Shown: positions 31,699 to 44,400, counted from the stretch's first letter. The stretch is DNA of 64,000 nt from Sanguinoderma infundibulare (GCA_032821775.1 JAVLRN010000008.1:1178001-1242000); one strand, 5' to 3'. Notes: generated by a model from the sequence alone, not told the origin. Numbers and translations: made by a program.

Positions 31699-33040
31699 GT
31701 CTTCGTTTGGGTCGAGCAGGGCGCGGCGGGGAAAGGAGGATGGGCAGAGAGATAGAGGACGAAGGCGACGAGAAGACTGCCCAGGCGTAGAGGGCCGAAA
31801 GGCCTTTTGTCGTGTTGGTCGTGAGGGTCGTGCACAAATAAAAGAATTGATGACCTACCCCCAGCTATCTTATACCTGCCGGGTACAATGACCAAACGCC
31901 TCCCGGCAGCTCAAGCCCGTTTCGAAGCGCGCTGCGTGCTGAGCTTCCAGACTTCGAGACCCCTCAGTGCGGACGCGCACCGACTGGATATTGTTCATTT
32001 TGCCATCACGGTGTGGATCAGGCCCGCTGATAGGTCCTCCTCTTCACCGACAAACAATCTCGATTGGTTCGCATCCTACGCGAGGCACGACCGGATTGGC
32101 TTGCTAGTCAGGACTGTGCTGAGCAAGCGGGAAGAAGCAGCTAAGAATCGCTACGCGCCTGCCCGTTACGTGTCGCGCGCCTTGATCTGGGTGCATCGAT
32201 CCGCGCGGGAAATACTCGGCAAAATCTCCGCGGCACCGGCACCTGAGCTTGTTGAGTCATTGCCAGCAACCTTACCTTCGACCACGCGCGCGGTCGCCTG
32301 CTTGAAGCTCGACTAGCTTGACTCTCGAACCGTTCTATTCCGTTCGGAACCGCACGACACCACCGCTCGATGGAGGACCAAGGGCATCTAGGTAAACGGG
32401 TTGTGCGGCTTACAGTGCTTATGCTGGTATCCGATGAGTGAAAATACTGTCGTCAAGCGTGGCAGGGTACGCTCACCTTGTCCCGCTTTGCATGCCCAAG
32501 TTACAGTTAAGGTTTCCGCCCCAGGTTGACCGCATGCCTTTGCGGCAGGTACACCAAATCGTGCTGGTCCAGCGAGCCACAAGGCAAGTCGTTTTAAGCT
32601 TTGGTGTCACATTCTATCCATATTATTGCGATGCGCGGCGAGGAGGCGCGGTATATGGTATATAGAGCTTAATGTTGGAGGACATGGATGTGCGAGTGCA
32701 AGTGAGGTGGTCCGAAAGAGGCAACCAAGACGCCGTCTTGACGCCGATCGGTCCCCGAAACGTTCCGAGCGGACGCACCATCCATACTCTCTTTCACGAC
32801 CTTGACAGTATGGTGAACGCAATATCCGCGGATACGAGCAATGACTGACGTTTCACGAGCACGCTCGCGCCAATCATCGACTCGGAGAAGCAAAATCGAT
32901 TACTCGTCCGAGATGATGTTCGGTCAATAAATGTGTGCGTACTATCGCTACATAGCGTGCACTACCGTCCCTGAATGCAATCTATGTGCGCATGCGTGTG
33001 AAAAGCGTCAGTGACCGACTCTCCGCACAACAGACCGAGA
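31699..33040. other. Region between the two MFS copies, no gene recognised
   Basis: This includes the promoter side of the intact MFS gene. A plus-strand frame at 31888-32316 (142 codons) and several shorter ones show no domain. It should also hold whatever followed the decayed copy. Confidence 0.4.
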
Positions 33041-33042
33041 GC

Positions 33043-34350
33043 CTACACGTCACGGCTACAATTACTCGACCCATACCTCGAGGCCTGCGTGTCATCGCGG
33101 TCCACGCACTCGTTAGGACCACCATGCTTCTCCACGGTGGCTTCGATCGACGCAACTGCTGAGATCCCAACCGCACCACTGAGCTGGAGCGCGCCTTTGA
33201 ATGTCGCACGCAACGTCATCCCCATGGACGCTGGGCTCGCGCGGAACATTGCAACGCTGTGCGCCGTTGCAAGTAAGTGAGTAAAAATCCGTTCCAGTGT
33301 GCGGAGCGGACGTTTACTTAGTGTGCATCTAGACGAACATCGCGCCTGCCGAGCTCATGTACCCCCCAGTACCTCTCGAGGCAGGCCGCAAAAGCAAACA
33401 GGATCGTCGCGATCAGGCACAACGCTTCTGGAAACAGAATGATCCCTTTGAGGTTGATGTTGCGTGACAGCGGGCGGGCGAAGCTGAGAGGGGACGTTAT
33501 GATCCCAATCGGAAGCCTACAATCATGAAACTGTAAAGTTAAACCATGCGACGACGTCAGCGTGAATGAATAATTGAACCTAACGCACATATTGACTGCG
33601 GTGGAGATCACGCTCCAACCCAGAAACTCTGCCAGGGCGTGGTGTAGATCGTGAACAGCTTTACCCACCCACCAGAAGAACGAGAGCGCGGTCCCGAAGA
33701 ACACCGCCGAAGAACACCGCAAAGTTCTGGAGGAACCACGACCGCGGCGGGATCGCGGCGCGGTCGACGGGGACGCGGGTCTACATGAAGAAACAGCTGC
33801 GATGATCAGTGGCGCAAGGACGCGAGGTGAACCCGAGTCGGACGTCGCTGCTGAAGTGACCGCGAAGATGAAGAGGATGGGCGCGATTAGTCGCACGCAG
33901 AAGGTTAGCATGTCGAACTGGCGTTCGGGGTGGCTGCACTACAGAGATGCTGATCATGGCCAAATTCTTCCACTTCGCGCCCCCGTTCTTGACCTCCTTG
34001 GGCTCCCGCTTGCGGAAACCCTAGCAATGAGCGCGCAAGCCAGCGCGACAAACCAGGACACCCAAGACCCCTACGCGTACTGCACGAAAATCGCGCAGAT
34101 GACGAGGCCGAGGACTGTTTCATGTTCAGCAAGTTAGCTACACCTCGTTTTCACAGTGCGGTCTGGCATATAAACTCGCCGTTACCCACAGCGCCGCAGC
34201 CCCGAACACGCCGACTGCACGAGACCGCTTAGTGGGCTCCTGAAAGAGGTTCACGACGGTCGCCACGTTATCGACGCGGAGATACGGCTGGGTGCTCGAA
34301 GAAGAAAGAGCAGGGTCTTGCTTCTCACCAATGGGCCTACATCGCAATCA
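33043..34350 (-). pseudogene. Decayed paralogue of the MFS exporter
   Basis: Segments parallel to the intact MFS gene occur in the same order and strand but in different frames: VFGAAALWV (near 34200, matching GVFGGCGAVG), IFAVTSAATSDSGSPRVLAP (near 33830, matching IFAVTSGTTSGWGSGAVLAP), a broken FTIYTT-type segment near 33650, PIGIITSPLSFARPLSRNIN (near 33490), ATILFAFAACLERYWG (near 33390) and MFRASPASMGMTLRATFKGA-LQLSGAVGISAVASI (33249 down). Motif spacing shows small deletions, and stops interrupt the middle. The N-terminal third is not found. The order and strand support a tandem duplicate that has lost function. Confidence 0.8.
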
Positions 34351-36785
34351 AGCCCCACCTGAAGAGTTACCGGTGCTGGAAGAAGACCGCGCCATCCGCG
34401 AGAGACTACTGAACAGACCCCCTTCGGTGTTCATCCCGGCAGAGGCGCATTGCATAGGAACGAGACGCGACGTAGGTGTCATTGGACAAGAGAGTCGATA
34501 CCAAAAAGGGCTCGTCTGAGCCAACGACAGCCCAATAGTCCGACTAATGCAGTATGGAAGTCTCACTTGATCACCGGCCTCTTGGAACACATCCGAACAA
34601 AAGCGGCGCATGAATCGTGCTATCTACGTTGGGCCTGGTAGACAAGGAAATTTTGTGAGTACGTGTACGGGAGTTTGTAATATGGCCCCTCGCCTCAAAA
34701 CTTTGCGTTGAACATTGAAACTGACCTCTTTATCGATGTCTCCTCGGATTTTGAAATTGTCGGGTTTATCCCTTGCTGAATCGCTGGCTATGGCTGGACG
34801 TTGGCTGGACGATGTGGCTGGGTGATGATGGTGGTGATGACAAAGGATAGTCGATGATGATTGGCTAGGCAGGGCCCGGGACAAGGGCCCGGACGGCGCC
34901 GATCACTGCCACCGGTGCTATCGTTCTGTCAGTGATCTTGAGGGCCTCCACCTCTTCCTTGCCAACATCATTACAGACTTGGATCCTTACAAGTTACAAC
35001 GGTCTTCTCCAAGAGCAATGGCAGCAGTATATAGAAGAGGTCCACCGATCAAGAGGGTTGATTGGTCCATCGTGTTATCACCGAACCGGGGTTCAGGTGC
35101 GTCCGTCCCAAAGACTCGCTCCGCCATGGTCCTCTACTCCAAGCATAGGCCTGACGGAGCGTACGCAGCATGCAAGGTATCACGTCGTGTTCGAGATCTA
35201 CAGTCGTTTTGTACGGGGCGTCTTTAGGAGCATTCTCTGTAATCGCTGCAGATTGTTGTCGCCAGCATGGTCTTGTCTCGTACGTATATATCCGTATCGC
35301 CCTGAAAGACGTCTACTCAAAGATCGCCCCACAGCCGTGGACAGGGCGTGACCCAAACCACAACACTCTAGAAACAACCCAGCTGTTGAATGCCGTCTTC
35401 TGTATCAAGGTCGGTATTCGCAGGATTATCTGGCCCCTGTTTTCATGCTGTATAACAAGTTCCCTTTGACTCAGGACATCGAGTAAGCGAATCGGTTCGC
35501 TTCAGCTGCTCTCGGTCCACCTCCTTCTTTCCGTCCTCTCTCGTGACAAGAAAGTCAATGTTTGACGGACGTACTTTTGATTGTTGAGGGACGGTAAGCA
35601 TGATAAAATTATGCTACTCGGACAGGGTGCTAACGACCGCGCACAGGAACTAAATATTCGTTCCTCAGGATCCTTTTGTCCGCCATGAGGTTCGATACAC
35701 TAGCGGTGCGTCCGTTTCCAGACAAGCTTGTCACGTCGGCCTAATGAGTTAGAAAACTATTTATCCCAGTTTCGGCTACCCCGTCTCAGGCGAACGAGGC
35801 TTCCCTCGTCCCATTTGTACCCGCCCAATGACGGAGTACTGCACGTACTGTGACCAACTTGCGAACGCTGCCAGATCACTCGGATGGTTTAGCGTGTGTC
35901 CTCTCATGAGTGAGTCGCCATTTTCCTGGGATCCAGATTGCTAAGGATTGACGCGTACCATGGCTGGTTTGGTCAGCGATATGTATTGACCCCCACGCCG
36001 TCGGCGAATCGCCAGGGTGTGGGTGATGTTACGAGCCCACGTGGTCCTTGCGATCGGACTTCATCCGTCCGTCTTCTGCGACGTTTTGGACCTGAGCATG
36101 ATATCAGGCACTGGTGCGGCTCATCCTCGAGGATGGAGGGGCATGAAGAGTGCACAGAGTATGGGGGTCACTGATTAATCGATTTTCGACCGTCCTACGT
36201 AGGGCTGGTTCGAACATTCCTCACGTTGTTTCTCATCAAAACCTTCAAGAAGTGGTTTCTTCTCAAGATGACGAGTGTTCCACCAAAAAACGCGTATATC
36301 CTCACGTGAGTCGATCCAGGCTTGGGTCCCTCTCAGTCATCTGCTGTCGTGGCTGACATATGGTGACGTCGCCTAGTTGCACAGACGCCCGTGGAAGGAG
36401 ATCGGACGCGTATGTCGCGTTAGGCAAGACTACCCACTGCTAGCTGGTCCTTGCCGGCCGGGAATCGGCACGCGACTCGTCCACCGACTGCATGGTGGTG
36501 TTCGCGCTCCTCACGACTCCTCAAAGCAGGTGTGCTAGTGGGAATGCTGAGTCAAAGTTGCGATTTCATGTCCACGAGGCGGATTCTGATGGTCCCAGAC
36601 TATTGAGTCTCGGTACCTGAACCTCCTATGGTGGACAGCGCTCGTGACACGCTCAACTGCTGCGGCTCATAGGAGAGTACAAATGTGGCCCGTGGAAGGA
36701 AATCAATCAACATTTCATTGCCACCATCGTCGACTTCATCTGCATTCACAGCAGCAGCCAAGCATCCTATCACTGTCTCCTCATC
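34351..36785. other. 2.4 kb without a recognised gene
   Basis: Several plus-strand frames (34932-35351, 139 codons; 35170-35469, 99 codons) have no family signature. The right end is the promoter side of the second DUF4243 gene. Confidence 0.4.
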
Positions 36786-38544
36786 ATGTCCGCTCGAACT
36801 ACAGACCTTGACAAGTTCTTCCCTCTTCCGTCGGACGCGCCGTCCAACAGATCTCCGGCTAGGTTGGCCGGTTTCAGCCCGAAGTCGGGTGAGGCGCTCG
36901 CCAAGGTGTTGAAGGACAACCACATCAAGTGGCACGCCTACTTCAACGACAGGGGTTTCCATAAGTACGTCGTGTCCATCGTTGGCTCGTCCCACAACGC
37001 GCGATTTACCGTTCGTCGTAGCCATGGTTCTCATCACCTTGTCGCCATCTACGCCCTGGGTGCGAGTGCTCCGCTTATCGAAGCTGCGTACCAAACCCAC
37101 GTCGTGTACATGCGGCCGGCGTTCGAGTCCCCGGAGCCAATCGACGAGAACACGGTCTGGAAGTATCTCGGAAAGCGAGAGTGAGTGCCAACGAGGCTCT
37201 TGTGGTCGCACTTACTGAGGCCGTCTGTAGGTATTACAACTCGTATTTGGAGTTCTTCCGGGATCTCCTCCTCAAGAAGGACGTCACAGAGGTCCTCGAG
37301 GAATACATCTTCTCTGCCAAGGCTAACGTCGGCGGGCCTGGCACAGATGAGCATCCGAGGATGCTCAACCGGTTCTTTGGCGGGCTCGTCCACCCGATGA
37401 TCCACGCTGGGAACGGTCTGGAGTTCGGATTTTTGGGTTTGGTCGCCGAAGGTCAGTAGCACGATTCTGCGCAATAACTTTGCAAACTCACCTTCCTACC
37501 TGTCAGGCCTTGCGCAGGCCGCCACACATGGCGCTGATGGTGATGGTCTCATCCCACTATCGCTCTTCCAAACAGGGTCTACTGCGTCCGCCGTTTCGCG
37601 CCTCACTGCCTTACTCCCATCACTCACGTTGAACAAGACGACGTCTCCAGCGGGAAAGGCGTCGGCACCGAAGGGGATCCATGCGTTCACGGCTCTGGCT
37701 CGTATCCTCGTCAACCCGAAGTTCGCGCCCGCCAGCCTGGGCCTTCCGATCCCAGAGTCTCAGTCACATACCGAACGTATCCAGTCGCACGTCGGCGAAG
37801 AGCTGCTCAACATCACCGCCGAATGGGCCGCCGAGCTCGAGGGTGACAACGTACCGGCGGCTGTTATTGAAAAGAAGATCGAAGAACTCGCGTGGTTCAC
37901 TGCGCTCGTCTACGGAGTCGGCGGATGGGGCGGTCGCGAGAGGGGCCAGTCCAAGGAGTTCAACGCAGACTTCTTCACGTACGTCTTCGTCTTCAGATCT
38001 CCGCCTTGTTCATAGAACTGTTCGCTCACGCAAGTCGCCGTGTAGCATGCACTTGGTCACCTCCACCATCTTCCTTCCGTCAATCGTCGCTTACCTCTCC
38101 CCGCGCTCCGCCGCGCTCCTGCTCCGCGGCTACTTCACCATCACCCTGGCGTGGTACATCGCCCGCGGCCGATCCGCCCTCCCGATCCGCGAGTTCTACG
38201 CGGCGACGACCGACAAGCCCGTTCCCCCGGGCGAACCGCACGTCAAGCCCTCGGAGAAGACGCTCACGCCCTCGGACGCGGCGCCCAATCCGTGGCTGCC
38301 CATCGTCCAGACGACGCTCGTCCACCCCGGCGAGCACCTGTGCAAGATCCAGCGCGCGTTCATGCACGACGCGACGCTGTACGGCGCGCGCGCCCCCGGA
38401 CACTTTGCTGGAACGGAGCTCGAGGGCGCGGAGGTCCTGGACGGGACGCTGTTCATCCGCGCGGCGGGGTTGACGGCGAACGTGCTGGGGTGGTTGAGGG
38501 AGGGGCAGCAGGACCGGTTCTGGGATCGCTCCGGGTTCTACTAA
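36786..38544 (+). CDS. DUF4243 / questin-oxidase-like protein, copy 2, 509 aa
   Basis: Second intact member of the questin oxidase-like family. Exons: 36786-36964, 37022-37180, 37231-37451, 37507-37978 and 38046-38544; total 1530 nt. The four introns fall at the same protein positions and phases as in copy 1, showing common descent. Blocks: LKDNHIKWHAYFNDRGFHNH, HHLVAIYALGASAPLIEAAY, VLEEYIFSAKANVGG, NRFFGGLVHPMIHAGNGLEF, FTALVYGVGGWGGRER, MHLVTSTIFLPSIVAYLSPR, YIARGRSALPIREFY, PNPWLPIVQTTLVHPGEHLC and the C-terminal LTANVLGWLREGQQDRFWDR. All family His/Trp blocks are kept. It is on the opposite strand from copy 1, with the transposon island and MFS genes between. Confidence 0.9.
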
Positions 38545-38804
38545 TCTTGTCGTGAAGGGGAGCTGCGATGCAGCTTGTACGATACGACGTAGGGAATGTG
38601 GTAGCAAGACCTCTGTCAATTGCATAGTTAGTGGTACGAGTTGATTCATTGCTACTGATTCATTGATGTCAGAAGAAGAGAGTCTGGTACGTACAGTGGG
38701 TAGTTAGCTCGCTCTGTGTGATAATTCACTACCCGCTGTTTTGACCGAACGGTTCAGTTGTAGTTCGTTATCACCTCACGCTCTCATCTGTACTGCCCAG
38801 CGTC
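38545..38804. other. Short intergenic spacer to tRNA-Val
   Basis: No gene seen; a short duplicated ATTCATTG-type sequence (near 38645 and 38660) is the only pattern noticed. Confidence 0.4.
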
Positions 38805-38898
38805 GGTTCGGTGGTGTAGTTGGTTATCACGTCTGTCTCACACACGCCGATATGCCTGTGCGCACAGGAGGTCCCCAGTTCGAGCCTGGGTCGAACCA
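38805..38898 (+). tRNA. tRNA-Val (CAC) with a 20-nt intron
   Basis: Acceptor stem GGTTCGG/TCGAACC pairs fully (one G-T), A box TGGTGTAGTTGG, B box GTTCGAGCCTG within T arm CCCAG-TTCGAGC-CTGGG. The anticodon loop is CTCACAC with anticodon CAC after removing a 20-nt intron (beginning ACGCCGATATG) placed one base 3' of the anticodon; the exact intron ends are ambiguous by a few bases because of the repeated ACAC. Mature length is 74 nt. A T5 run at 38901-38905 is a suitable Pol III terminator. Confidence 0.9.
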
Positions 38899-38934
38899 GC
38901 TTTTTCACAATCCAGGACCTGGAGCGCGAACTTA

Positions 38935-38967
38935 AGGAGGCCTCCGGTTCGAGCCCGGACTGAACCA
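38935..38967 (+). pseudogene. tRNA 3'-half relic next to tRNA-Val
   Basis: A 33-nt piece reads AGGAGG, then a perfect T arm TCCGG-TTCGAGC-CCGGA, then CTGAACCA. It aligns base for base with the 3' part of the tRNA-Val just upstream (AGGAGGTCCCCAGTTCGAGC) with several changes, some compensatory in the T stem. There is no 5' half. Confidence 0.7.
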
Positions 38968-40000
38968 TAAGTCTGGCAGGTGGTTTGTTTTGCGGTAGAC
39001 CTCCGACGGGCAGTAGAGGTGATACGTACATTTATGTACCTGCTAGCATTGGTTGACTACCTGATATCCACAACTACGAGGACAGAACTGAACGAGCTAG
39101 GGACGACGGGTCTGCATCGCCACCACCCTACCCTTGAAGGGCTAGGTGCCACCAGAAGCGATGCATCGTCACAAAATCTCGCGATGACGTTTCCCCATAA
39201 CCTTGCTCGAACGAGTTCGCGATATGATGAGTTCAGGTTAGTCAGTACTCGGCGTCATCTATGGGGAACTTGAAAAACTTCTGAAACTTTGCAATCCAAC
39301 TACTTACTACAACTTCTGCAATCCAACCAGCGGGCTCTCTGATGCATTCTCCTCAAGGAAGTCGGCGATAGGAACTCGCATCGTAGAACGCTATGAGGTG
39401 TTCAGATTCTCCCGCACGCCAGGTTAGTTAACGTGGGAGGTCAGGCTGATCCGGCTGCTCCTATTCGCAAACGCACTTGATCATAAAAGTGTCTGGTCGA
39501 TGTTATGCAAGAGACACCAACGACGCACGACCTTCCACTACAGTCTCCTTCAGTGATGTCTTCCTCATTCGAAAACGTGGATCGGGCGGTTCCTCTTCCT
39601 CCCCAATCCTTTTCCAGCTGAGCCTCAATACCTTGCCTGGAGCTTCGTGCGAATCCCAGTTCGCCCTCCAAAATGCATAGTTCAAGGACAACCCTGTCAA
39701 ATGACACGCTTACCTGAGCGATATGGGTTTTCACAAGTGCGATGCATTACCTATCCTACGAGGCCGCCCGCTATCCCCCCAGCCACGCCTCGGACCACCT
39801 TCCGGCCACGTATTCCCTCGGAGTCGGTGGTTGTCCCTCTCTTATCGATGCCGCTCAGGCGACTCGGGCATCTTCCTACGATGAAGCCGGCTGTCACTGA
39901 GGTGGCATTTGTACCCCAAACAATCACTATGACCATCTTGGTCAAACGAAGTGCGTCCGGAGGCTGTCGTATTATTTTACGTTTCGCGAACTGTATTCCC
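38968..40000. other. Intergenic, no gene recognised
   Basis: A minus-strand frame at 39441-39734 and its neighbour are not recognised. The first exons of the third DUF4243 copy should have been here if it were complete, but I could not find them. Confidence 0.35.
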
Positions 40001-41468
40001 CCTAGGTTCTACAACTCCTACCGCGGCTCCTTCGCCGCGGAGATCATCAAGAGAGGCGCAGGCGGTCCTGGAAGAACACATCTCCTCACCCGAGGCCAAC
40101 CTCGTCGCCTCCGGGCCCAAGCATGCCGGCCCGCACATGGTCACGTCCAACCGCCTCCTCCGAGCCGGGCTCCTCAACCCGTCCAATTCATCTGCTCATC
40201 CGCGCAGAACTACGGACTCAAGCTGGAGTTCGGTCTGCCTGGGCTGGTAGGCGCAGGCGATTCTAGCGGATCCATTTTACGTCGTGCCGCAACCATATGA
40301 GCAATATCCGCCTCGCTTCATGCCATCACTTGCAGGCCTCGCCCAAGCTGCTGCCCGTCCTACTGATGGAGTGGAGAGAGCATGCCGTCAACGTCGCGCT
40401 TCGACGCAATTACCCCGGCCACCCACTCCCAGACGGCTGCGTCTATTTCCTTCAAGTTCCCAACGGCGTGCCCCCCCCCCTGGAGGCGGCTCCGAGTGCG
40501 CAGCTGAGGCGAAAAGCACCGTCGGCTCCATCCAGTGTCATCGACATGCCCTGGCCCTGGTCGCGTCGCGAGTGCGGAGAAACTCCCGTACGCGTAGGTC
40601 TTCACGAGACGACTGAGCATCTTCGCGACCTTCACCGTCTGGAAGGCCACGGCCGCGTTCGGTCATGATATCGACAATTTTCTCCGATCAATGATATGTA
40701 TGTACGCGGCGGGGGGCCCAGGACGTTCCCCCGAAGATCGTGGAGCTCTCCTGCCAACGCCGTGCTGTTCGGGGCCCGGCAGCGGTATGTACCGGAGCTG
40801 ACGGCAGCTTTTGACGCAGATTTCTCTGAGATTTCCGTCTGTGAGCACTCTGTTGCCCGACGCGACACGAGCATCCTCGCAGAGCGACATTGCATTAATG
40901 TTCATGGTTGATATCATAAGGTGTGTACTTACGTGCCGCGTGCGCCCGTTACAGCATCTTCGTCGCCGATGTTCATGCTCATGCCGAGCTACGCCGCGTA
41001 CCTTTGCCCTGATGCCCTCCTCCTCATGCGCGCCTCCTGTAAACCCACCTCGCTCCGGGCCTACATTGCGCGCGGGCGCTCCGTGCTCCCTCTCGCCAAT
41101 TTCTACGCGTCGGTCACGGCGATGCCCGAGCGGCGAGGGGTCAAGGGGCCCTGCGGGCCAGGCGGTGCCCGCGGAGGACACGCTCGACGGGGCGGACTCG
41201 AACCCGCACGCGTGGCGGCCGATCTTGCAAGTAGTCGACGCTGTAGCACCGCGACGACGACATCCCGAGGCTCCCAGCCTGCACTCTTGCGCACGTTCGC
41301 GCTCCTCCGGACCACGCTGCGGGAGCGTTACGTTTGAAGCCGCTCGCTATTCCTGCGCATTACGGGTTTGACGGCGGACCGGGTGGGCTGGACGCGCGAG
41401 GGTCAGGGGGACGCTGGGAGGACGCGGACTGGGACCGCATCGGGTACTTCCGCGCAATGGGGAATTGA
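40001..41468 (+). pseudogene. Third DUF4243 copy, frameshifted and truncated
   Basis: Segments match the two intact copies in order but jump between frames: FYNSYRGSFAAEIIKRG (about 40005), QAVLEEHISSPEANLVASGP and NRLLRAGLLNP (about 40055-40185, new frame), YGLKLEFGLPGLVG (about 40210, another frame), GLAQAAA (about 40338), PSYAAYLCPDALLLMRASCK (about 40984), LRAYIARGRSVLPLANFYAS (about 41058) and LRITGLTADRVGWTREGQG (about 41355) to the stop near 41468. The N-terminal exons (DNHIKWH and HHLVAIY blocks) are missing, and the PNPWLP region is scrambled. It is probably a downstream tandem duplicate of the gene at 36786 that has decayed. Confidence 0.8.
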
Positions 41469-44400
41469 AGAGCTGTGCTTGGCCAGGAACCTCGGCGCGC
41501 GCGCGCGGGGCAAGTAGCCCCGAAGGTGCAATGTTCTGAACGTTCATTGCGCGCCCCCGATGGGAAGATTGGAGCGCCGACGATATCATGCGTGACCATC
41601 CGGCACGCGCGGCCGCGGTGTCTCTTCCCTGCAGGTGTACGGCCGTGGAAGTCGATAGCGCGCTGGAGCGCCGCGATGACAGGGAGCGGGAGGTGAGCTC
41701 TCTCACGTATGTAGCCGTCATTACGCATGCGACTGCTAGAATCGCCTCGCGAACCTTCGGCGCGGTGCGTTCGATCTGGCGCGCGCTTTTGATCAGTGAA
41801 TGTCCTCTTGACGTCCAAACGGAAGGACGGCGAACCCGGCTATGACTGACTTACTGCAGGCCACACGAACGCCCTTGTCGCTCAATACGAGCGAGTCGGA
41901 GCTTGCGCTCGCGGGATCAGGTCGATGGCGGTTCTGCAGCTGGATTCGCGCTTGGTGGACAGACGACCGATCGTGTTTCGAGCAATGTTTCCGTCCATCC
42001 TACGTCACCACAAACCTTGCGCTCCCGCATGCTGTCTGTGCTTCCTGGCGTCCGGGCCTATCCGGTCCTCGACTCTTCACAGGGACTACTGAATCGACTT
42101 AGGCGTCGGAAGACGAAGACAGACCGTACGCTGGGACTGCGGACGTACCTGGTACCTCGTCCGTTGTCGTACTCGGTTCTCTGTTCTCCTCGCAGGCGCG
42201 CGTCAAATCGACGCTTCGCGCGTACGTCGTGCTCCTCCGTTCCGGTTTGTATTCGACGAAGGAGGGTGGACGCTTACCCTGGGCGTTGAAGGAGAACGAA
42301 GGTCAGCATCTCGTCATCGGAGAAAGGAAGACATACAGTGGGGATCATGCGCACCATGACGGATGCAAATTGCGTTAGCCTCACCGTAGAAAAGTGTGGC
42401 GTCTCCCCGGGCGAATCCGATGGCGATGTGACCTCGTTCTAGCCAATAAGAGGCGGGTTAGATCCGGGGTATGGAGGCATATCTGAGAGAGACGCACATT
42501 CCGCAACTTCCAGGCTAACGAGACCTTCGGACTTCGACATAGCGCGCTGCTTGGAATGTGAAGGGAGGAAGCTCGTTGGAGCTCATCAAGTGCCAACACG
42601 GCCAACTGCGTGAACGGAAAGTAAGTATGGCCAGGTGTCCATTCACGAAAATGAAGGCTGACATGATGTTCTGATATGAACCTCAGATAGTGGGTGTTGA
42701 ATGTTGCGCGAGAAAAAGAAGCTGGGCACTCTGCGGAGATTAGGGCGACGCGGGTGCTAAATTATGCACCATCGGAGTTGATGGACGGCACTCTCAAGCC
42801 GGACAATAGAGCGGAAAGGGAGAGCCCCAAGACGACATATACAATTCTCATGGCGCACGAACGACGCGGTTGCGCCAAGCACGTAAAGTGGCTATAACCG
42901 TCTGTTCGTGGCGGGTTTTGAGCCTGTCATTACTCCATAAATTCATGCATTACGGAACACTGCCAGGAATCAGACCGTGTCACCAAACAGACTGGAGAAG
43001 AAACAGACGCACCAGAAGACGGACCGTAAGTTTCGCCGACCTAGGACGGTTGGCCGCTTGCCTAAAGGAAAGCGACGATCTCAGTGGACAGGAAAGGTCT
43101 AGCACAACGTACGCTCTCCCTCAGATCCCTCTAGATTGGCTATATGACCCCACGTCTTCGGGGGGTATGGAAGAGACGGTTGCGGTCAATCGAGCACTGG
43201 ACGCGAATAGTGCCTGGATTCCAGATCGGTACCGGCTATCCGTCGCCGTCGCAGGTAGCGCAAGGAGGATGTTCGGGGGAAGATAAACGCTTGGAATATT
43301 CCTGTACACATTGTAGATGAACGTCGTCGCAAGGAGAAATGAATCGCAAGAAGGCTTGGGAGAGCGGAAGGCCGATGTCTTTGGGGTACGTAACATCAGC
43401 GCTGGCGTTCGGATCGCACAAACTCACTGAGCATCCGAGAGTGTGTCCAATCGAGGCGTGCGCTACGTATGATACTGTGTTTGGCACAACGCTGCATTGT
43501 AGCTATCTGCCGCGCGCAACGTAAGGAGGCGATAAAGATACCGGTGTGGAGCCATTGTCTACTGGACCCGGGCATCATAAGTGGCGTTGACACTGCCCAA
43601 AAGACATGACGGATTCGGAAGATGCACACTCACGTGTTGCCTTTGGTGCAGATTCATATCTCCTGATATTTAACGCCAACCGAGTCCGAAGATTCCTAGA
43701 GAAGTAAGCCAAGGTGGACGAACTGTGGCCGAACTGGCTGAAGCGCGACGCCGTCCAGACAGGGCTCATCAGTGGCCGTGGACGTCATATTAAACAGGGT
43801 CGCAGATACTAGACCCCGTGTGGACGAGGAACATAATGGTTCGGTATCTGGAATCCATTATGTCAACTGATGGCAATGCGCAGGAACTCTAAAAGATTGT
43901 CAGACACATCAATCCGACCGTTGCGTCGAGAAGCGCTTTCTGTACGTACCGAGGAAGACTTGACCTGGTTCGACTTCGGACGGAATAGGGGCCGATCTCC
44001 GAGTGCCGCGAGGTTGGAGGCGGGGGGTTGTGCTGGCAGGGTGTTGTGCTGGCAGGGGACAGAAGCGTTCCGTTCAAATCGCTCCGATCACTGGAGGAGA
44101 GTCGAGTGCGTTCGAGATTAGCAAGAGATTAACATGACGACCGCAGTCAAGGGTAGGTTGACTATGGGCACGAAGACATCAGTAAGGATGCCGTGGACCG
44201 ATGTCATGGAGAGCAGAAGATGCTGGTGGCGGGAGAACAGAGCGAGCGGGGCTGGGCTGCAGGGGTGGCAGGCTTGTGACTGTGACGGTCACAGGAGGAC
44301 GCCACGAAGGACGTCGCCGTCGTCGGCTGCGATGTTCCTCCGATGCCTACGACGACGAGCTGGTAGCCGACGATGGATTTCCACGACAAACCGGCCGGAT

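Noticed and set aside
31888..32316. 142-codon plus-strand ORF between the MFS copies as a gene
   Set aside because: No domain, no exon chain, composition as expected by chance.
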